Positions 55,625-64,000 of a stretch of 64,000 nt of DNA are shown one piece after another. Source of the stretch: Actinostola sp. cb2023 (Eukaryota; Cnidaria; Anthozoa; Actiniaria; Actinostolidae). The position numbers and the translations under genes were made by a program. The DNA lies in contig JAUJYZ010000169.1 in NCBI GenBank assembly GCA_033675265.1, positions 1 to 64,000 of the forward strand. Reading direction: 5' to 3'. The notes below the pieces were generated by a model. That model was not told the origin of the DNA. It saw nothing but the letters and a program-made list of their open reading frames with translations, and searched no databases. The stretch's first letter is position 1; each line of letters starts with the position of its first letter.

Positions 55625-56465
55625 TTATGTAAGAGACAGCTGTTCGACATTTGATGACGTTTCAGCAAGTAAATTATCTTCTGGTTTATTTTCACTGGGG
55701 TTTTCAGTAACATTATTTGCTGGACATTCTTCTGACTCAACAGCTTCTTGTACATTTGGGTCTCTTTCTCCAAATATAGTACTTCCAACACGGACATTGG
55801 TACTACCCATAAGGATCTAAAGTAAAAATATGAGTTGGATTATTATCAACAAGGCAAAGAGAAAACTAGGACTGTGAGTTGGCACATGTTTTTCAATAGC
55901 CCACTTTCGATATATACTCTACTTGTCACGCACAAAGGTTTCAGTGCAAGGCTCTTCTTTTATCTTTTCACGAATCAGTGAGCATTATTATTCCCCGGAG
56001 CCTCGCTCAGAAACCATTGAACGCAACTAGTGAAGCATATATTGAAAGACGGTTATTATGGACAAGATTCTTTGAATAGTAATAATAATGTTTTATTTAT
56101 ATAGCACTATTTCTATCACTACCCAGTAGCACCTCACAATAATATCAATCATCAAATGCAATTAAATTTACATAAATTAGAAGAAAATAGCGCACTGTCC
56201 ACCTCCATGGGAGATTAATTTTGAGTGAAGGGGTATGGACATTAAATATTATACCTTTACCTTTAATATAGATGGAACAAACCAACAAAACAAACAAACA
56301 ACAACATAAACAACTTATAAGTGAGCACAATAAAGTTGTTACAACTTGAAACAGGTGGTTACTTACAGCTTTATCAAAGTCGCTCGACATCCCCATGCTC
56401 AATTCAACTTGTTCCTTGGGGAGTTCAAATTTTTCACATACATTTTCATGACACTTTATCAAACA
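55625..56465 (-). CDS. PLPBP: PLPBP exons 7-8: phosphate-binding end and stop
   Basis: Exon 7 (56465-56367) encodes [14 protein letters not shown]; exon 8 (55816-55625) encodes [17 protein letters not shown], which contacts the PLP phosphate, then an acidic tail of about 45 residues. Intron 6 upstream (56466-60405) is 3.9 kb and packed with transposons. Confidence 0.95.
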
Positions 56466-59400
56466 CTGCAAGACAAAAGTTTGTTAGCACACTACTTTTC
56501 TGGTTTTACAGTCGAAAACCGTGGACACCTAAAATATGTCTGGAATGTTCATTGTGTTGTGACCAATCACATACGACAATCATTGAACAAGGCCATTAAG
56601 TTTCAATTCTACATTCTGTCTTAAGTGTATCTTGTATGAAATTAGATTGCTTTTCCTTTCTATTTGATAGATGCATAAACTACGCTGTGAAGAATAGATT
56701 TGAGCGATTTTGAATAAATGTTTTTTGGAAAGTCAACCTGACAGTTAGACATGCTTGCGGTATAATCACAATCAGGGTGGCAAAGTTGGGTCCACTCTGA
56801 CCCTAAAATCAAGTTTGTTTATCTCTTATTTTTTCTGCAGTTTTTGAGAGACTAGGGTACCATGGATAATGTTATGAAATATCTTTGCACAACAGCACTT
56901 AGTTTTTGAGATACAGCACCATATATTGAGCAAAGTATTAGGGGGTACGGACACTACATTTTGAAAATATGAATTTTGAAATAATTAAAAAAAGTGACAA
57001 ACATAAATTAATATCATCAAAAACTTGTTTAATCTCAAACTCTATACACAGTAGATGTTAAATCAACAATGATTAACATGGTAAACAGAAACAAAGTCAT
57101 AATAATATTATCTGCGAGTGCATACAATATATACCATTATTGGTTGAAACACAAACACTATAGCCTACAGAAAGTATCTTTATTTTGGCATACAAGGGCT
57201 TTTGTCCATGCCTGTAAACTATTCATAATTTGCATAGACTTTTGGTTATGACTTATGAAATCATTAAGTATCTTATCTAGTTTATCATGAAGACAAGAAT
57301 TTCAATTAAACACACTTGACCCAATCGTCCGGGGAGGGGGGACGGACACTACATCAACACTTCTTGCAGTGTAATGCTTAAGTTACAGTGGTTTTCTTGT
57401 AATTTAATAGAAAATATGTTTTCTATTTATGATTTTAAATGAAATTCTTGAAAGCAATAGCAACTGAAACAAACTGAGTAATTTAAAATATTGGCTTGGT
57501 AACCAGGCAAAATAGGGAATTGTGGGTATCAAGCTTTTAAGATGCAAATTAGTTCAAAACAGTTGATGTGTCTGAAACTTTTGTTAGAAAAATCCCTTAT
57601 CTGTTTTTGAAAAACATTTTTAGACATGTAATATTATAAGATTTTGAAGTTTGAATAATTTTCAATATCTGGAGTGATAAAGTTGTTATTTACAAATTTT
57701 GCTGTTTCATTGAGAACTGCCAAAAAATGAGTGACAGTTAATAAAGTTGTCATATTAAAATGTATGACTAGGTATTTTTATTCAAATGAAATGAATATTT
57801 GGTTAAATTTTAATCTAAGGCTGAAAAGAGTACTGTGGTATATAGAGGGTACGGACACTACAAGGGGGTACGGACACTACAAATTGGCATTCAATTGCTA
57901 ATTTCCAGACAGGCAAAAAACAAAATCCGAATATAGTCACACCACCTTACTAAGCATACCTACTACCAATAGTAGCTTGAGCTGTTACATGTTTAGACAA
58001 GTAGTTCTTGAGAACCACATGGGGGTACGGACACTATAGGATTTTTGCCAAATCTAATTCCTTGGCTTTCAAATTCTCTGCCAACTCAAATCCTAATACA
58101 TTACAGAGGAAACATTGCTGAACATTATGTGGAGCTCAAAAGGTACACAAAAATGAACTGGCAAAGGAAAATGAACTGCCTGCTGTTATAAAACTGCATC
58201 ATTTCTGCACAGGTCTTAACTATTTCCAATTTGCATAACATACATAACCTTAAGAAATTTGTGTCCCCTGTTATGAAATATTACATATTACATCACCCTT
58301 TTTTATTATTTTATGCTTTCCATACCTTAAGCTGTTTAAATATAGTTTTTCCCAGGAGCCAACATATAATAATCCAGTTATAACATAGACAATAAAAGTA
58401 AGAAATCTCAAGTGACCCTGCATAACGCTGAAATTTGGCATTTTTATCACTTTTCTGAGCCTCAGAATTTTAGAATCAGCATTATGGTGGGAATTTTTTG
58501 CTATGTACCATTAGGCATAGATGATTATTTGTTGGTAATAGTAACAAAACTTCAACAAATATCTTCTAATTAGATTTATCTGATCATAACATGTCCTCTT
58601 TCAACTTTGCCACCCTGATTGTGATTATACCGTTGACTACTCTCATATGTGATTGGTCAGAATGAACATTCCAGACATATTTTAGGCATCCACGGTTTTC
58701 TTGTTTCAACTGTAAAGAAGTCATCGCAAAGACTTCTGACACATCTACAAAACCAGGGGCGGATTGAATGAATACATGAATACAATCATGAGGGAAATTT
58801 ATAGACTACAGTGCGAATCGAAAAACCGTGGGCACCCAGAAATAGTTAAAAAATCGTTTATTTTCCATTGAACAATCAGAAACAACTCTCTAACTGCAAG
58901 AAATTTATCTGACTACAAATCAGTCGAACTTCTTGCAGTTAGAGAGTTGTTTCTGATTGTTTAACGAACGATAAACGATTTCTGAAATATTTCTGGGTGC
59001 CCACGGTTTTTCGATTCGCACTGTAAATGTCCCTCATAATTATATTCATGAGGGACATTTAGACTAAATATCCCTCATTACTATGCATGAGGATGCAAGT
59101 CAGTCCCTCATATACACCAGGTGTACACACAATCATTGGGACCCAAGAGCAAACCGAATAGTACTTATGATGACTCGAGCATTCAAGACGTGTGGGATGA
59201 GTGAAGCTCAAAATACAATGGTATTTTGATATCCACAACATCGTTAATGCATGCGCAATAGAAGGAAATGCACAAAAGTTGAATTCAAAGCCTAGGATAT
59301 TTTATTAGACCTATTTCTGTTATTTGTTCGCACAATGAAATGTTATATTAGTTGGCACTTTCCTCTTTTTCTGTATATTTATCTAATAATTGATTTACTT

Positions 59401-62400
59401 ATTAATATTGTTGTTCTCTTATTAGATGATTCAAACCACAAAATAGGCTGTACAGAACTTCGTGGCGATACTGCCGTCTTTCTTTCTTACTTCCATAGCA
59501 AATTTCGACAACCAGTAGTTAATTTCTTCAACAGTTATCTCTGTTATCGGTGGCACAGATGGAAACTCTTTATTTTCAGGTTCAAAGTATCTGGATTCGT
59601 TCTGTCTAGCTTCATCCTCGGGAACCCAGGGGTATATTCTGTCGCTCGTTACTCACTCCCAGAGAAATACCCCTTGTTCCGGAAGTGAAAATTCAAAATG
59701 CCGGCTGTCCTATTCAAATCAGAATATACTTGATACTGATTGGTCGACCTTCCTAGGTCAACCAATCAGAAACGAGAATAATTTTGACTTCCGGAACAAG
59801 TTCCAACAGACTTCGTTCCCAGGGGTATTTCTCTGGGAGCGAGAAACGAGCGACAGAATATACCCCTGGGTTCCCGAGGATGGTCTAGCTTGTGCCCATT
59901 CTTTATAGGCGTTGTTACTCCAATCAGTGTGCTTTTTAGTGTCTTGAGGAACCGTATTCTCCCTTACTTGCTCCACTTCGTCATCTCTCACAAAAGTAAA
60001 CCGACCATCCACCATTTCTGATCTGTGTACCTTCAGGTACTCTACTTACTAATTTATACTCTTTCATTGTGTAAATGAAACAAAGATGTGCAACATGAAG
60101 CATTCCCCAGAGTACAGTCTAATCAAGACTCTTTCACAAAACACTATAATATAATCTCCTTTGCGGTCAACTCAAGCCTGTATATTTGTCCATTTCCTCG
60201 GTGATCATGGTATTACAAACTAATACCATGGCTTCTTCGGGATATTAGTGATTAAATGTCCCTCAGCCTCGGGAAGTTTAGTAAAAGTCCCTCGCCCAAA
60301 GGCTCGGGACTTCCACTAAACTTCCCTCGGCTTCGGGACATTTAATCACTAATATCCCTCAGTGCCATGGTATTACTTATAATAATTCTACATAATTAAA
60401 CTTACGATAAAGTCAGGATTTGGTCCATGTTTTGCCCAGTCATAGTTGTATTGTCCAATAGTCATCAAACCAGTGAATTTTAGATTGGGACAACTTTGGA
60501 TTATAAACTGCACAAGTTTCGTACATTCATTTGATGTGCAGCCTTTTTTACCTACACAAGTAAACACACACATGGTAAGGGAGTCCTTTTAAGGAGATAA
60601 AGCACAGGAAGCCCAAAATGATTTTTTGCTGAGGCTATTGTTAAAAATAACAAGACTGTCATTATGCTAATGTTTCATTGCCTTCCTGTGGCACAAATCA
60701 ATCAATCAATTGAATCAATTGGAACCCCAAAACCAGAGAGTTGACTGTAGTTTTTCAAGTTTAAAACAATAATATTGTGAATTGAAGGGCTCCCTGCAAG
60801 AACAACATACATGTAAGTGATCTCTGATCAAATTGTAAATTCTCCTTGAGATTCTTTGAATTTAAAGGAGAATATGTTTTTTTTATCACAAGTCACTTTT
60901 AAAATACTCTGTCCTTGAAGAGAACCCGTCGATTATTTAAACTTACTCTCTTCTTTACTTGTGTTCACTTCTACCATAACTTTTAAGGGTTCTAACTTAT
61001 TGAGCTTTCCCCAAGAACTATTTAACGAGGCTGCAAGACGTTCACTGTTGATAGTCTCCACCATAAATAAATTAGGGATTGCTAATAATGAAACAGTAAA
61101 CATTAGCATACAGTGGAACCGGAGTCCCATAAGCAAATACCCTGATGGGATGAAGCGTAGGTGTCTGCTTTTGGAGATATCTGCTTAGAGAACAGAGATT
61201 TTCAAGACTGTACTGTAGTTGTATTGCACTCCATTCAATAACTGTGGTTTATGGTTTATTCCATCCATTTACAGTGTGATAGACAGTCAAAAGTGTGACC
61301 ACCTTCAATGTATTTGCATACCATTGTCACTGTTATTAAATTATTAGCCAAATTAGCTTTCAATGTGGCTAGAGATTTGATTGTTATTGGGACCATGCAG
61401 GAAATATGTACAAATATACATGAAAGGTGGTAACAATTTTTCACGGCACACATTATACAACAATGAATTATTCAAGGATATTTATATGATATATTCAAAG
61501 AAGTTTATACAAAGGAAACAATCCAAGAATAAATTCTGAGACTTCCATGATCTTAAAAACCCTGACAATGGCTGAAATTATATAGAAAATGTATAGGAAA
61601 CCAGCCTTTATTGAGGGGGCTACAGTCCCTGGAGCATGCCCGCCCCCCCCTCCCCCCCCCCCCCCACCTCTCTGTGGTCCCTGCTCTATGCTACCAGTGC
61701 GATGCTTAGAACTCAAGTTCAGAGCTATGAAACCTTGTTGAGATCAAGCCATTCTTAGCGAGTGTGGTTATATCCCCTCTTAGAGCAGATTTCGTATGAC
61801 TGTGAAAAACCGTCCGTGCCATAAGTTTTTCACAGCCATACGAAATCTGCTCTATTATATAGACAATCACTGGATATGAGCGAGTGCGCACTCTGATTGG
61901 CTACTCTACTAGTCAACAATGGCAGACCGTTTTTTTGCCGAACTAAATATAAAAGAAATTAATGTTATATTTCTCACAATCCAGTGGTTGTCTATATAAT
62001 AAAACAGTTATTCCACTCAATCTCGTCGTACATGACTGATAGCCAACTCGGCAGGAGCCAAGCTATCAGCTCATGTACAACTCGATTTCGTGGAATAGTT
62101 GTTAAATATACAATACACTACAGGACGTACCTGTAAGATTGTTGCATTTATTTCTTTGTAGGTGCCCTATAAAGTGCCACTTTAATTCCTTCAACTGTTG
62201 GATCTAGACAGGGAAAGGCATTGCAAAATCAAATTTCTGATAAACCTAAGGCTTTCTGCATCTAAATGTCTTGTGTAAATTGTAAAATTAATGGTATTTT
62301 GACATTAGTAGGGCACTTGTGCCCAGCTAGAAGATTTCTTGAGACATTAATAAAAGTATTATTATGAAACTGTGATTCTTTTTGACTACAGACTTTGGGC

Positions 62401-63126
62401 TCTTTCTCAGTATATCACTACCCTGAAAAACCTTTGTTATTCAAATCAAGAACTCTTTGTAGAACGAGGTATACAACAATATGAACTATTGTTATTCAAA
62501 TTTTCAGGAATTCAGGACGGTGATATACTGAGAAAGCCCCAGACTTTGCAACTATTGATCTCAGCAGGAGAGCTTTGCATGGCGTGGCGCAATTATCCAT
62601 CAATTTAACATGTGCAACACTGATAAATGATATCAAGTGTAGTATCGATAATACTTTAATACCCTTGGATCTGATGCCTTTTTGGATAACTCTTGTACCT
62701 ATAAGATCATAAGACATAACTGAGGATGGAGAACTGAGGATTCACAAAATTATACAAACAGGCAACCACCTTCACCTTCACCTTCACCATCAATCTTATC
62801 GATTTTATTCTACATTAGCTTACATAATTTTCTCCAAAATGTCTTTGTCCATGTTCATAGGCCTCAACAATAAGGTCGATAGGTTTTGTCTTGCTCACAG
62901 CTACTAATCGGGGCATTAATCTGGAAATACTCTAAAATTAAAACGACACAAATTGATTAAGCTTATTTCGATATTTAAGACCATACCTTTACAGCACAAA
63001 TAGTCTACAAAATCAAATCAAAAACATGTTTAACACCTCTGGTCGCTGTTCCACTGCATCGTTCATGCGATTCAAGACTCCTTTCAAAGCTGGACCAACG
63101 TTTTTCAAAGCCATAATCCTTTTCAT
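55625..63126 (-). CDS. PLPBP: PLPBP (PROSC/YggS family) pyridoxal phosphate homeostasis protein, complete, 8 exons
   Basis: Joined exons on the minus strand: 63126-63037, 62931-62824, 62698-62663, 62203-62131, 61081-60947, 60551-60406, 56465-56367, 55816-55625. They sum to 879 nt (292 residues plus stop) with consistent phases. Key motifs: [10 protein letters not shown] with the PLP-binding lysine at about residue 44, [61 protein letters not shown] and [16 protein letters not shown]. The family binds PLP on a TIM-barrel fold without known enzyme activity, buffers free PLP and protects cells from it; it is cytosolic or mitochondrial. The start is the first ATG after an in-frame stop and gives a normal N-terminus. 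The C-terminal tail after GERD is acidic and unconserved. The gene is divergent from the plus-strand gene at 63.6 kb. Confidence 0.96.
56509..58712. mobile_element. 2.2-kb mariner-like element in PLPBP intron 6
   Basis: Ends cagtcgaaaaccgtggacac (left) and an inverse with small gaps (right), extending about 60 bp through gtctggaatgttcatt; TA flanks at 56507-56508 and 58713-58714. A second inner pair is caatcagggtggcaaagttg and its inverse. The interior lacks a recognisable transposase but carries at least five copies of gggtacggacacta. Confidence 0.75.
58808..59023. mobile_element. 216-bp palindromic mariner-type MITE
   Basis: Ends cagtgcgaatcgaaaaaccg and inverse, TA flanks (58806-58807, 59024-59025). 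Arms pair almost to the centre (caactctctaactgcaagaa), giving a long hairpin on transcription. Confidence 0.85.
59384..60015 (-). pseudogene. Crypton-type (ZMYM/QRICH1-like) recombinase N-terminal domain, broken
   Basis: Minus-strand frame from ATG at 60015 encodes a segment with [20 protein letters not shown], the typical start of Crypton-derived tyrosine recombinase domains. At 59882 a 270-bp MITE interrupts it. Beyond the MITE the frame resumes ([20 protein letters not shown]), and leaving out the MITE plus one 9-bp duplication gives a continuous 102-codon reading frame. A further frameshift follows: the expected YSLFCGLN motif is in another frame, and stops come soon. It lies inside PLPBP intron 6, same strand, and is a dead copy. 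Confidence 0.65.
59613..59882. mobile_element. MITE of the catcctcgggaaccc family inserted in the recombinase pseudogene
   Basis: Ends catcctcgggaacccagg and cctgggttcccgaggatg; flanks gtctagctt at 59604-59612 and 59883-59891. It interrupts the Crypton-type frame. Confidence 0.9.
60205..60376. mobile_element. Palindromic MITE in PLPBP intron 6
   Basis: Arms with gatattagtgattaaatgtc and gacatttaatcactaatatc, plus catggtattac at both outer edges. Confidence 0.6.
60406..61081 (-). CDS. PLPBP: PLPBP exons 5-6: barrel core
   Basis: Exon 5 (61081-60947) encodes [19 protein letters not shown] through VEVNTSKEE; exon 6 (60551-60406) encodes [19 protein letters not shown] and ends at atc|gtaagt. 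The split serine codon (a + gt) restores the conserved EESK. Confidence 0.95.
60604..60693. mobile_element. Short MITE with cacaggaagccc ends in PLPBP intron 5
   Basis: Ends gcacaggaag and cttcctgtggc in inverse orientation about 90 bp apart. Single ends of the same type occur at about 8790 and 23340. Confidence 0.5.
61755..62005. repeat. Inverted repeats in PLPBP intron 4
   Basis: agagcagatttcgtatgact pairs with its inverse at 61840, and tatagacaatcactgg pairs with ccagtggttgtctata at about 61980. Probably MITE remnants. Confidence 0.5.
62131..63126 (-). CDS. PLPBP: PLPBP exons 1-4: N-terminus and PLP-lysine region
   Basis: Exon 1 encodes 30 residues from [11 protein letters not shown]. 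Exon 2 carries the PLP lysine in VAVSKTKP. Exon 3 is a 36-nt micro-exon ([12 protein letters not shown], 62698-62663) found from phase and homology. Exon 4 carries KWHFIGHLQ and ends in phase 1. All introns here are short. Confidence 0.94.
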
Positions 63127-63621
63127 GGTCGAATCAACATCTCCATTGCTCAACACAGACAACAGCCAGTAAAATTCCGGGACTCGAAGTATATTTTACC
63201 AGGGGAGGGGACAGTCAGACCGTACAAATATTACAATATTTTAAAGTTTGAGAATTTTCATCAAAAGATACTTCCTATATTTAGTATTTGATAAGTTTCT
63301 AACTTATTCTCTTCAGTTTTATAATGTTTAATAGCATATTAATCTTCATTATGCCAAATTAAATGCAACCAACCCAAGGCTTCCCTGGAAAGTACAAATT
63401 TTGTTACAGCATTCTGTCGTCACAAGGCCAGGAGTTCTCCTGCGAATCCGCAATCATCGCAATCAGCGGTTGCAGTATCCAAGGAGCGTCCTTGACAACC
63501 GAAACAGCCCGGTATTTTTCTAAAGTTTGTGGTTTCGATGAGTCAGACTTCAAAAAAACTGGAATTCAACGTCAAACTCTATCAAATTATGAGCTCATAA
63601 AGAACCTGTAGTAAAGCAAAA
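63127..63621. promoter_or_regulatory. Candidate bidirectional promoter between PLPBP and the divergent gene
   Basis: Only 495 bp separate the PLPBP ATG from the ATG of a plus-strand first exon. The segment has few repeats and more CpGs than its surroundings around 63410-63500. No TATA box was seen. Inference from spacing only. An 82-codon open frame (63363-63611) lies here but shows no recognisable family. Confidence 0.4.
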
Positions 63622-63672
63622 ATGGCCAAAGGAAGACGATCTGTGCCATCAAAGGAAAAAGAAGGATTTTGG
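63622..63672 (+). CDS. First coding exon of an unidentified plus-strand gene (partial)
   Basis: ATG in good context (gcaaaaATGG) starts MAKGRRSVPSKEKEGFW, 17 codons of basic, ribosomal/nucleolar-like composition, ending exactly at a consensus donor, tgg|gtaagt. The gene continues beyond the window. I do not recognise the family from this fragment. Support comes from the donor, the Kozak-like start and the divergent arrangement with PLPBP. Confidence 0.5.
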
Positions 63673-64000
63673 GTAAGTCTAGTAAGGCTAGTTTTGGTGA
63701 TATTTGTATGCGGATTGTTTTAAACTGTTTGTAGATTTCTTGTCCAGTTTCTAAGTCCTGGTTTTAAAGTGTTTAAGCCGAGAATGCTTTCTGGTGGCTG
63801 TCTATAAAGTACCCGTCCAGGTACCCATCAAATTTTTCACCGCTCACTTCAGACCGTTCCAGAATCGAATGGCTTCCTTCCCGTTCGAATCTGATAAAAA
63901 TCAGCTGATATTCCGAAGAAAAAAAATTCTGAAAAGCGCGCGGCTGACATAAACTTCCCCAGTTTTACTTAATTATTTTGGGCAAAATATGTTTGTGTTT

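Noticed and set aside
63363..63611. 82-codon plus-strand open frame upstream of the 63.6-kb exon
   Set aside because: Could be chance in the higher-GC divergent promoter; it ends just before the better start at 63622 and has no recognised motif.

Overview
The window is a stretch of animal (metazoan) nuclear DNA. Genes are split by many short GT-AG introns, protein-coding exons are sparse, and most of the DNA is repeats: minisatellites, microsatellites, MITE-like inverted repeats, tRNA-derived SINEs and larger inverted-repeat transposons. Gene content and repeat style would suit an anthozoan cnidarian (coral or sea anemone) or another marine invertebrate. That assignment is a guess from general appearance, not from a species-specific marker. 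There are no bacterial operons, rRNA genes or CRISPR arrays.

Layout. 1-8.2 kb: two large tandem arrays (53-bp and about 162-bp units). 9.39-14.60 kb: a 5.2-kb transposon-like element with inverted arms of 1.3-1.6 kb made largely of about 170-bp tandem repeats, a 9-bp target-site duplication, and two minus-strand exon-like open frames inside. 15.7-17.6 kb: a tandem array whose unit is an amplified copy of the last coding bases, stop codon and poly(A) signal of the next gene. 17.5-53.0 kb: one complete minus-strand gene, ZNFX1 (NFX1-type zinc finger helicase). I could build it as 22 coding exons whose phases all agree, about 2138 residues. 53-63.1 kb: a complete minus-strand PLPBP/PROSC gene (8 exons, 292 residues), with a degenerate Crypton-type recombinase copy in one intron. 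63.6 kb: the first coding exon of a divergent plus-strand gene that runs off the window.

The most notable observation is that ZNFX1 carries an extra module, exons 11 and 12, which reads as a LamG/concanavalin-type jelly-roll domain. It lies inside the SF1 helicase core, between the Walker A/motif Ia exons and the Walker B exons. It is bounded by phase-1 introns on both sides and accounts for almost all the extra length relative to the human protein (about 1918 residues). ZNFX1 is known as an interferon-responsive dsRNA sensor in mammals and a small-RNA inheritance factor in nematodes, so a lectin-like domain in its motor is a candidate new architecture. Other points of interest: the ZNFX1 3' end has become a satellite; complementary repeat arrays flank its zinc-finger exons; part of exon 14 has been duplicated in tandem; and a MITE with 9-bp target duplications sits 59 bp upstream of the ZNFX1 start codon and, in another copy, inside the recombinase frame.

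All exon models come from reading translations and splice sites by eye. Family names rest on recognised motifs, not on a database search.
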